DNA of 64,000 nt from Strigops habroptila. Lineage: Eukaryota > Chordata > Aves > Psittaciformes > Psittacidae. Where the stretch lies: contig NC_044282.2 of assembly GCF_004027225.2 (NCBI RefSeq), forward strand, positions 57,182,397 through 57,246,396, in the 5' to 3' direction. Positions within the stretch are counted from its first letter, which is position 1. Each line of letters starts with the position of its first letter. A model generated the notes under the pieces. It was given only the letters and a program-made list of their open reading frames with translations, did no database searches and was not told the origin of the DNA. Below, one piece after another: positions 36,801 through 48,800 of the stretch. Position numbers and translations under genes: made by a program.

Positions 36801-39800
36801 TCTTAGACGGGATGGGAATAAGAGTGGTCATTTTTTATTCAAGGTCAACCTTCTCCCCTCTGAAATGAAGGCAGGAAGCTTTGCCTTGAATGCATGGCTG
36901 CCCTGTATTTAAGGAAATGCTATAAACAGAAGCCGATCCTAGACCATTACACAGTTGCTATCGTTTCAAAGAATATCAAACAATTGCAGTCACTGGTTTG
37001 GTCACTAACAAAGCACCTGGAAGTAGGGAGTTTGCTGATGTATCAGACAATCTCTTTGTAATACGCACCTTTTTGGCTGGAACAGAGAGAGTATTTTCTT
37101 CATTTCCATTCATTCAACTTGTTCAGTCCCATTTTCAGGTTCTTTAGAGAAGTAGAGCAAGAATTAGAAAAGAATAAGAGATTTCTTGTCTTTCTTCCAC
37201 ATTCAAGAAACAATGGGGAGTGAGGGAACCAAATCCCCTAAAAACTTTAAGAAAATGGAGGGCAGAGCAAGTATTCAGTAGGGATTCATGTGGTGCCTTG
37301 ATTTCTTCTGGCCTGCTGCCTGTGAGTGAGTCTCACTTTCTCTTCACAGCTGTCAATTTTTACTTTGTGACTGCAAACCCCCCATAACTAACATTACTTT
37401 GATAAACTAGCCTTATGTTATATCCTTGAATTCTAGTAAGCCCTATGCTAAACTAGATTTTAATATATTTTTGGAAACACACATTATTATCTTTTATTTA
37501 TAACAGACACTACTGCAACATCTCCTGGATAACTTGCAAGGAAGACATCTAGCTCCCAATTACAGTCTTCTAATGCTCTGGGCTTCTCAAGCAAATGCTA
37601 TCCCTGTAAGTACCTCAGCTAAAGAAACACTTTATCCTGTTCAAAAGCCTGTATTTGGGAAGCAAAGCCTTCAAACCAGAGGTCACACACGCTGCGTATA
37701 TTCCAAAGAAAGGATTAGCACGCCCACATGCATCACTCCAAATATACCCAGGCTGCAATGTCACAGAAGCCATGACAAGGAAAGCTCTTCTTGTACTTTT
37801 CCTAAATGATGAAGTTCCTTATCATAGCATTTCAGGATCATGTCTCATTGCTGTTAAGATCACAGTCTTAAGCTGCGAAGAGCATTCAGCTCTATTTTGA
37901 AGCACTTCGGCTGCATTATAGTCGAGACTCTATTCTACATAGCCTGCTGTTACCAATTGTAAAGAATATCAAAAGCATAATACAGAGTAACTTCATCTGT
38001 GTGTAAATCCTCAAGTGAATTTGGCTCTTCTGCTTTGGGGCATCTGCTGTACAAATGCCGGTGTTGATTCCAGGGAAGAAAAGCAATAGTTTGATTCTAC
38101 TGTCACTTAAGTTTTGTCTGTGTTAGAAACGAATTTGATGGATTAATGATACAAACATGCTAACAAGTCCAATGTGTCTAACACAGCTTAGGCTGACCAA
38201 AGACATTTATAGGAGTTTCTCAGATGAAAAAGCCATAGCAGCAAAAACATCCTTTATTTACCATGACTACTGAGCTCTTTCCAGCACAGTTATGTCTGTT
38301 ACAGATGTGATTTAGAAAACAAATGATAGCAAGTTATTTTTGTACGTACTTCTAATGGCTATATCTGTGGGGTTTGTAGATTGGATGTTACAACAATTTA
38401 CCCTAAAGGAATTTCATCCATTTCAGTGAGGTTTTTGTGGATTCACATCGTGGCATAAGTGAGAGGCATAGCCTGCTGTCTGTTATCAGGATAACTGACA
38501 TTCCTTCCACAACACCATCATTACTTACTTCTGTAGTATTCAGCTGTAAATAGACATATAGATATTCCGTTGTTTCTCAGAATAGTCATAGAATCATAGA
38601 ATACCAGGTTGGAAGGGACCTTGAGGATCACAACCACTGTTCTGGTGACTGGAATGACAGAAAAATAAAAAGGCCTTTTACCTTCCAAGGGGATATTTTT
38701 ACAAGCATGTTAAACCCTTTTACCTGAAACAATTCAGCTATCCCTACTTAGCCCATGGAGTGAAGCCACAGTGTCCAAGTGCTGTACAAGAAAATTGAGC
38801 TACCAGATTTGTTTTGCAGAAGGAGGGCTGCATCCACGTGGGGCTGTTTGGGAAATAACAGTAAGAGTTCTCATGCCTCACCAGCACAGATGGCCCATGA
38901 CCAGATCTGTCTGCAGACGGCATCTCCCGCTAGCTCAGCAAGAGGAGAGAGAGGCTCCTGGCAGCGCTGCGAGTCCTTCTGGTTTCATCCTCCTTAAGAG
39001 GATTTTCTCCTTTCCTAAATTTCTTGATTTTCAACTTCATTGCATAATCAGTTAGCAAATTATTTCTGAAGGGGATATGCTACTGCTTGTTTTGCCATTA
39101 ATTAAAACTTTTCCTGCCCGTTTTAGTGTGACTCAGTGACAATGCTCTGCAAATTATTTAACCTCATTGCTGTTAATATTAGTAGGAATTTACTATTGAT
39201 TCTTTTTCCCATTCGTGCGGCTAAATCTAATCACACACAATGATTTAGTAATTCATTTTAACACCTAGTTATCTGAAATTAAAGAAAGGATTCAGTGTTT
39301 CAAAGCTCAAAGCCAAAGCTATATAATATTCACTGAAGATAAGTACACGCAGATGACTAGACATAATCTCCCAGGATCTGAGTCCTTAGATATGGATTTA
39401 ACTGGGAAGCACAGCTCCCTGTGCATCCCAAATACAACAGGCACATACAAAAAAGTGCAAATGTTTTCACCTGCCCCTGTGATCTTCTACAAAGATGCTG
39501 TAATTCTGTTCCATGGTCCTGAGCTAAAGTATTCTCATCTCTGTTTAGATTGCATTTTGGACCCTTGTTTTCATACTCTCTTATCCTTCCATTTACAAGA
39601 AAATCATGGAAGACCTGGCTTCTGTTTTTGGCAAAGCAGGTAATAAATCCAACAGTGTCCTTCTGGAACCTGGAAATCATCTATTCTGTGTCGGCCCAGC
39701 ACATGGTACACTGGGTCAATAATAATATAATAATTGTAATATAATAATAATGAATAATAGGATTAATGAATGTTGCTGCTAAAGATACTACTGATAACAT

Positions 39801-42800
39801 AGAGTCCTGCTCTGAGTTCTTTGCTCAACATATGCTCAAGACATATTTTTATGCAAAACCACCTTCAGTGTTAGCAAAAGAAGGTAGAAGAACCGTATGG
39901 ATTTGTCTCTTCATTCCACACCTATCATTTAGACCTAGATTTGTATTAACCAGCCTTGTGCTTTATTCATGCATCTATGATAGGGTCTGGTGAGGTCTTT
40001 CAATTCAGCTGCTCTTCACGGTGTGATGTTCACCAGAGTGACAGCTATTCTGCAGAAAAACAGGCCAGGAACTGTTCTCTTTTCTCTCACCCGAGGCCAA
40101 TTTGTCCAGCATGATTGACCCCCCCACAAGACTTATCTCTCTCCCTCAAAAACCAGTCATCTACTGGAAGCAGTCATTTCAGATATGCCATCCCCTGAAC
40201 CATGCTTAGACCTTTGTGGAAGACATGGGTCAAAACCATATCAAGGAACGTGTCAATAATTAACAAATAAGGCAAATCATGAAAAAGTGCTTAATTTAAG
40301 CCATTCTCCTGGCCCTGTTTTATTTGCTAGTGTTAACACAGCCCAAAAGCTCAGGCATGGCTTCTTGTCTTTGTGCCTAGAGTCCCTCTGATTTCCATGT
40401 AGTGTCCTACCGAAGTACGGAAAAAGTCCAGTGACTCTTCACTTACAAGTTGACCATTGTTTGCCCTCTTCTGGCCAATTCCATATCTACACCTTTCCTA
40501 GAGTTACTAAATAATCTTCAGTGGTTTTTCTCAAGTTGTGCTGATTTTGGTCCATTTATTTGCTTTGAAATATAAAGAAAAATTCTGTATGAAAATGAGG
40601 TTTTGAAGTCTTGAAGTATTCTATCAAAAGTTCTAAAGCAAGACATATCAGCAGGTATCAAAACAAGTATGAAATTTCATATTTACAGAGTCTTTTTCTC
40701 ATGCCACGACAGGTAAAGATAAAATAGAAGTCTCTGAAGAGGACCTTAAGAAGCTCCCTTTTATGAAGTGGTGCACTTTGGAAGCCATCAGGCTGAGGTC
40801 TCCAGGTGCAATCACCAAGAAAGTAGTAAACCCAATAAGAATTCGGGTGAGGTTTGTTGGCTTTTTTTCCCCAAAAAAGGATGCCATATGATTTGTCTAG
40901 AAAGGGGCCTCCCAGTAGATCTGGATAAAATTAAGATAGTAGAGATATTCCATAATCTCACATACATATTCTGTTTGACACATTTACTAATCATCATTGA
41001 TCTAGTTATCAATAATGTAAGAGTGGTTTTGCTTCCCTTGCTCACAGTCTTACCTTCAATTTTGAATTGAGCTGGAGATACTGTGCTGATGGTATATAAA
41101 ATAGTAATCAGACGCAACTGATATAGGAGAAGGGATCACAATTTAGTAACTGGTAAAACTCCCTCTGTTCTGATCGTCCTCTTCACTGCCTTTCAGAAGG
41201 GAAGTGCCAGCATTCAGGAATCTCACAAATAAAAGTTTGGGAGAAAAACACTCACTGCAAGGAACTAGCACTCATGCCTATCTAAGAAATTACTGAAATC
41301 CCATAAAGGTCTACTGCCATATGAGACATTCTATGAATTTCTCTGCATTGAACGAAGTGCTTAACAAAAGATTTAGAAAAAAAATCCCAGCTCACATGGT
41401 ACCTCAAGAAGCAGGAAAGACAGAAATAATGTTCCCATTCTTTCAATACCTGAAAAAACCAAACTAGAACAGAAATAGTCTTTCCCCATTCTCCACTGTT
41501 CACATCTTTCTCATAGGAAAAAATGGTAACAGCAAGAAGAAACTGAATGTACCCACAGTGGCTGTACAACCTTCGCTGATCCTTGGTTAGGATCTTCTGC
41601 TGATGGAAGAGAAGTAGTAAGAGGAGGGACTGTTTTATGATTTAAATCCGTGATTTTCTCTTTTCTTACATTTTTTTCTCCCTTTCAGAATTTCACCATC
41701 CCTGCAGGTGACATGCTGATGTTGTCGCCATACTGGTTGCACAGGAATCCAAAATATTTTCCTGACCCAGAAATGTTCAAACCTGTAAGTTGTCTTCTTA
41801 GCATGGGTATTTTGCTGGTTTTTCTTGACTTATTTCACAACAAAAGCACATGGACAAATTGGCTTAAATTTGGGTGTACCTCGTCATCTGGAGGATGGCT
41901 TTGTATACAGAGAAGATGTGCACAAAAAGGAGGAGCCTGTAGGAATAAGCAAGACTTTAAAGTTCATTTATATGTTCCGAATGATTTGGTACTACTTTAT
42001 ATCTCTTTGATCTTGATTCAAAGTTCACCATTGAAAGACCCTATTGATTGAACCCAACTTGCTTGACTAACTGATCTCCTTCTATGACAAGGTGAGCCAC
42101 TTAGTGACTGAGGGAAAGGCTGTGGATGTTGTCTAGCTGGACTTTAGTAAAGACTTTGACGCCGTTTCCCACAGCATTCTCCTGGAGAAACTGGCTGCTC
42201 ACGGCTTGGATGGATGCATTCTTTGCTGGCTAAAAAACTGGCTGGATGGCTGGGCCCAAAGAATGGTGGTGGAGTTAAATCCAGTTGGTGTCTGGTCACA
42301 TGTGGTGTTCCCAAGGGCTCAGTACTGCGGCTAGTTCTGCTTTATATCTTCCTAAACGATCTGGATCAAGTGCCTCCTCAGGAAGCTTGCAGATGACACT
42401 AGGTTGGGGGGGAGTGCTGATCTGCTGAAGGTTAGAGAGGTTCTGCAGAGGGATCTGGACAGGCTGGATTGATGGGCTGTGGCCAATGGTGTGACGTTCA
42501 ACAAGGCAAAGTGCCACGTCCTGCATTTGGGCCACAACAACCACATGCAACACTACAGGCTTGGGGCAGAGTGGCTGGAAAGCTGCACAGTGGAAAAGGA
42601 CCCGGGGGTGCTGACTGACGGAGCTGAACATGAGCATCTTGTGCCCAGGCAGCCAAGAAGCCAACAGCATCCTGGCCTGTATCAGCAATAGCGTCGCTAG
42701 CAGGGCCAGGGCAGTGATCATCCCCCTGTACTGGGCACTGGTGAGGATGCATCTCGAATCCTGCATTCAGTTCTGGGCCCCTCACTACAAGAAAGGCACT

Positions 42801-45800
42801 GAGGTACTGGAGCAGGTCCAGAGAAGGGCAGTGAAGCTGGTGAAGGTTCTAGAGCACAAGTCTTCTGAGGGGCGGCTGAGGGAACTGGGGTTGTTTAGTC
42901 TGGGGAAGAGGAGGCTCAGGGGAGACCTCATTGCTCTCTACAACTACAGGAAAGGAGGCTGTGGTTACTTCTCCCAAGTAACAAGTGATAGGACAAGAGG
43001 AAATGGCCTCAAGTTGCACCAGGGGAGGTTTAGATTGGATATTAGGAAAAATTCTTCACCCAAAGGGTTGCCAAGCACTGGAACACACTGCTCAGAGAAG
43101 TGGTTGAGTCACCATCCCTGGAGGTATTTAGAAGATGTGTAGATGTGGCACTTAGAGATATGGTTTAGTGCTGGACTTGGAAGTGCTAAATTAACGGTTG
43201 CACTCAATGATTTTAAAGGTCTTTTCCAACCTAAACAATTCTATGATTCTATGGTTCCAGGTATTTTCCTCTCCCTGTCATTTGTTTGTATAGCTCATCT
43301 CCACATATTTACCCAGGTTCATTGGTCTTTCCAGTCAGATGATTTCTGGTAGGTATAAGCTCTGCTAATTCAGTAGTTCATCTAGAGTTTCTTGATTATT
43401 ATTCCACCCCAGGTGGCTGTGTGGGCAGGCTTGTAACTGCTCTTTTTAGCACCAACTGAAATAGAACAGTTTGTCTTTTTTTATAGGAATACATCAAGGA
43501 GTAATTTAAACAAAACTTCCCTTCTAGCAAACTCTTCACCAATTTGAAATCCCTCATAACAGTTCCTGCCAGTTTGAAATCTGAAACCCTGATGCAGCAG
43601 CTTATTTCTTTAGGAACTTTATTCCTAACAAGCAAGCTACCTTGGTTTTTTGAAATTCAGCCTTTTTCCACAAGGAATAGGTGAATACCCCTTGGACACT
43701 GCCATTCCAAGTGTATCGCTTTGCTCCATCACTGCTGAGGGGTTTTTTCTTGCTTTTATTGGATTTTGATTTTAACAGATTTTCTCTTCAGGAAGCTCTA
43801 AACAGCCCTCGCTGAAATATAAACAAAATAAGCAAACACAAGATTACATCTTCTCTAAGACAGCTTCGTCAGAGGAGTTAGCCACCATAAACTTGACAGG
43901 GTGTTATTTGAAGGCCTTGGTGGAGTAGCAGTTTGTTTCTGGAGGCTGCTATAGTTTGTCACCCAGCATTCAAAGGATTTACTTTTGTCAGTGTTACCCA
44001 CCCAAACTTCAGCCCATATTGCCTCATTCCTTGTGTTGTTCCTTTTCTCTTAAAGCAACTCAGGATGGAGCAAAAGGCCCTCTGGGAACAGACAGGCTGT
44101 TTTTGTTGGGCATGGTCCATTTTCTCACACACGCTGGCTTGCACCTGAGAATGGAGCTGTGCAATCCCTGCCTTTCTCTTGTGTTACAGCTGCATTTGTC
44201 TGTGCACAGCATCTTGGAAGTGGTTTGTGCACAAGATGTGCATGAGCCATTTGTGTGCCATGATACAATTTTGCGGCTGAGGGAGGGTACTGGTTGAGCA
44301 ATTGCTTTGAATGTGCGTATATTTAAAAGGAGAAAGTCACATTTTTACATTTTTATACACATTTCAATAGCGCAAGACACAGGATTTAGAAAAACGGGGA
44401 GGTGTAGGAAGAATGTGTGAGGGGTGATTTTGAAAACTCTGCAGCACTTTGAGGCACCTGAGTATGATTCATTTCTTTCCCTGAGTTGGTGCTGACTTTT
44501 GAATCCAGACTTAAACAGGTTGAATGCAAAACCAAAAAACAGCATTAGTGCAACTTTGCATTGAGGATTAGCTGTCCAAGGTCATTTTTAGCCTGGAGAA
44601 ATAAAGTTAAGCTTTATTTATATAAGGCTGATTTGGAAAAAAAAGTTTCTTCCCACAGGATCGTTGGAAAGAGGCAAATTTAGAGAAGAATGCTTTCTTG
44701 GACAGCTTTGTGGCATTCGGAGGAGGGAAGCATCAGTGTCCAGGAAGGTCAGTGAAACAGCTGGGGTTTATTTATTCCCAAACCCTGCAGAGAACAACTC
44801 TCTTGAACTGGGCTCCTCTTACACTTGGAGATAAAGTGTTTTCGTTGCCTTGCTCTTTGTCAGTCCACTAATGTTCAGTATTATCTGGACCTTGTTTAAA
44901 TTGATTTGAAAGTGGTTTCACTCCTAGAAAAGACAGGTTAAGTCACAATGTAAAAGAATCTGAGACTAGTGATCATGGGATATTCCCCAGGAAGGAAAGT
45001 CAGCCTAGCTCTGCTGATGCTGAGGCATCTTTTCATCAAGGGAGAGTTCCTCCACTTACCAACATGCCAGCTTACAGACACGGGCATTAGATTGCCATGA
45101 AACAGTTCTAAACTAACCTAAAGAACACTTCTGAGACTCTCTATCCTCTATGATGCCACTGACATCTTTTACGAATATCTTAATATCTTAAATGGGTCCC
45201 CTCTGTTTGAATCTGGTCTTTGCATTAAGGCCCACGCAATTGTATGATGGCTTAAATTGCAGATCCTGTCTCTCTTCACTCCTCCAGCAATGCCAGCCTC
45301 GATGCTTCCCGCATTCCTTCTGCTCTTTTCTCTGCTGTCCCTCTTCCTGGAACAAGTCCCAGGGAGCCAGCTGCTCCTCGATTCTGTGTTCAAACATCTC
45401 TGTGCTCAATCCTCTGCCTTCAAAACCTTGTCTTCTCTAAGAAGCAAGTAACCAAGTATCCCTAGAACTAGTCGATTTAACTCAAGAGTCCCATGTGGAG
45501 CAAGGACTCTGGAGGGTGTTGCAGAGGATCTGCATTCTTGAATCTGCACCCTACAGCGGGCTGGACATGAGTGCCAGACAAACTTTGTGAGGGCATTAAA
45601 GACATAAATGATATGAATAAAACTACATTCATGATTTAGGCCTGCCAGAGAAAAGGGATCACTTACCTCCATGGCTTGTACCACGTTCCTGAGCTAAATG
45701 TGCGCAGAGCCTCACTCCCAGCAAGGACAGCAGCAGGATTCACAAGAGGCATCCAAGGGTTCAGGACAAGCTGCAAAATGATGTTTGTGAAAGCTGTTTG

Positions 45801-48800
45801 TTTACATATACTGACATTTCTTTGTTCAGGCTCTTCTCTGGACTCTGATAATATCTTTAAAATAAGTTTGTGGTTAGAAAGTAAATGATAACATTTCTAC
45901 ATAGACATTGGATGGAGAATCTTTTTCTTGGTGACAGACAAAAAGTCCTTTCAAACCCTTTGGCAGCCCACATGGTAACACACACCTTCATGCTTTTCAG
46001 CAATAATTCTAAAATTACATCAAGGGATGTATCCACATCCCAGGTTGCAGATTTCCTTGGTATGGCTGAATGAAACAATGATATTTCAAGTTTAAAATGC
46101 ATTTTCATTTAATTCCATTTAATGCAGTACTGGGATTTATAAATGAAATGTATTAAACATTTAATTTCTCCATTGCAGATGTTCATCGTAAAATTAAAAG
46201 TTAATTTAATCAAACTGAAAGCTAGAAAATAACTCACTTGGCAAATATTCTAGCAAACTGACGTGGGAAGAGCTCCCACAAAGCCATTTCTGTGCCATCT
46301 TTTTTACCTAAAGGAAAATTTGATGGCAGTGAAGCTACTTTTGTCTAACCAGGTGACTACTGCCTGTGCAACTGTGCTTATCTTGCATGGCTCCATCTGT
46401 TGTCTTCTGTCTTAATGCTGACATTGTAAATCCTTCAGCACAATGGCTGTGAGTTCATTCTCAGACTCCATTTACTGCAGGACCTCAATCCACAGCTGGG
46501 CTCTGGTGTTCCACCACAACACAAATACGTAGCAGTGCATTGGGGTCTGATTTCAGAAGGCACACATCTGTCCAACCCCCTTGTCACTAAATAAAATGGG
46601 AAGGCATCAGCGACTCAGAGTTTTTACAGGAAAACTGCTCTAGGACTCAGTCATGAATATGTAAGATGGGTGGGAACTAAGGGGCATTTAGCTGCAAGAA
46701 AGCCCATGGTTTCTGCTCAGTATTGTGTGCTGGGGGAGAGAAGGATGCACTGGGACTCTGCAGTCCTGCTGCTCACTCCTGGGCTGTCCCTCAAACAAGC
46801 CTGTTGCTTATCATCCTTGTGTCTCAGCATCAGTGTGTGCAGAGTAGAATAACAGCAGCAGCCTGTTGAGAAAAGCACTTGGAGTTCTAGCGGTGGGAAG
46901 CGCTGCAGTCAGTTATTGGTGATACCCATTGCAGATGACCCCCACTGTCGGTATAGAGGTGTCGGAGCTGGTCAGCCCGCATACAGCTGTGCTTGGGTTT
47001 GAAGGACAGCCCTCTGTAAATGCAGCATTTCCACTTGCAGGGCAACCTAGAGGCATTGGGCGTTTGGTTGCATCATGGTACGTCTGAGCCAAAACAGAGA
47101 GAATGGCTCAGAGGCAGGACCTCAAGCTCCAGGGCCGTGCTATGCCAGTGGTGCAGTGACTGTAGGAAGCCCACCTTTGCTCAGTGCTGCCGGCACGGAG
47201 TTTGGGGTATGAAGTGCTGCCTGACCTGAGCTAATTTCCATTGAAATATCTCTGCGCTGCATTCCCCCAAGCTCAAGGTCAGCAAAAGCTCCCTATCTCA
47301 AGGTAGTTCCAAAGTGAAATCACAGAGATAATTTGGGTCTGAAGCCATGCCAGAACAAGCAGAGTTCCTCCCACTCTGGAGCAGGGGGTGGCTCAGCGTA
47401 CAGATCTGGATGGCTCTGCAGAAGTCAGCTTGTGTCTCATGGGGCTTATTAGCTTCCTCTTCACACCTGCCAGGCCAAATCCAGGCTGACGCCATGTGCA
47501 GTCATGTGGCCTTCTCCCCAGTGAGTTCCCAATAGCTGTTCAAGTTTTCCAGCATCTCTCAGATGATGGAAAATAAACTGTGTGGAACGGCAAGGGAGTA
47601 TTATCATCTTCACTAGGTATTTTAGACTTCAGTCTAAATTCTGCAAGTGAGTAATCCCATGACGTGGCACAGGTGCATCCTAGTGCCTGAATGTTGGAAG
47701 CTCTTGTACATGTCAGCTTTAAAAAATAATAGCCTGGAGGAGTTCACTGCAGTTACCTGAAATCTTCTCTGGACTGACTAAGAAGGGCCTTTCTGAGAGT
47801 GTTACAGATGCAAAAATCATACCCTTGGGTCTCATGCTGCATTCTGATGGTGACGCATTAACTAATAACTCCCGCTGTCACAGCTACTCTGATGTCATCA
47901 GGCTCCCAGCTGTATATATAACTTTATATAGCACCATTAGTCATATAGCCTTGTCTATGATTGACTGTCTTCTCGCTCCCATGAAGTTATTTCAAGTCAG
48001 CGAGTGTTAGAACATTAATGTTTGTGCAGTGGAAAAAGTACCCATAATGATAAGGGGCTGTTTTAAAATAGGGTGTCAGAGGGATGCTGTCAGTCTAATG
48101 TTTCACCAGAAAGAAGGGGCAGCCACGACATCCATGTTCTTTGCTGAGTAATGGAGCTGAACAAAGCTACGGCAGATTTTCCAACTGAAGATAAACTCTC
48201 AGGCAGAACTAAAGCATGGAATGTAACATGTGCCAAAGACACCCTGTTTCTTATCTGATGATAACGCACTTGGGATGGTCAGGCTTGATGGCCAACATTC
48301 TCCTCCCTTGTCTTGCAGGTGGTTTGCCATCATGGAAATCCAGCTGTTCGTTGTGCTATTCCTATACAGATATGAATTTGTGCTTTTGGATCCAGTACCA
48401 AAGGAGGTAAAAGAGCCATACTTTTATATAGCATTCCACATCTTTATATTCCTCCTTCATCATGCTCAGCTGAACAACCATGTTCAGCTATGGTTATGTA
48501 TAATGAAGGAAAATTTTGAGGGGAGTGTTCATAAAGCACATAACGAATAAATCGATCTTTGTTGTAACTGGGAAAAGCCAGAGTAGCTCCAGCAATGTTG
48601 TGGGGCTGCACTGCCTATACAAGAAAGCATCTACAAGAGTATTTTGTCTTATCATTGCCCAAACATTACAAGAGATTTTATAACTGCTTTCTGCCACTCA
48701 CAAAACCACTATGCATCTGCATTATTAATACTTTAAAGATATGAAATCAGATGCAGCCCTCGTGGTGCTCTTGCACTACATATTCAGTGGTGGAAGAATA

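Noticed and set aside
42630-43142. 170-codon plus-strand open frame in CYP39A1 intron 9
   Set aside because: It is the C-terminal reading frame of a 5'-truncated CR1 LINE, with broken sequence upstream.
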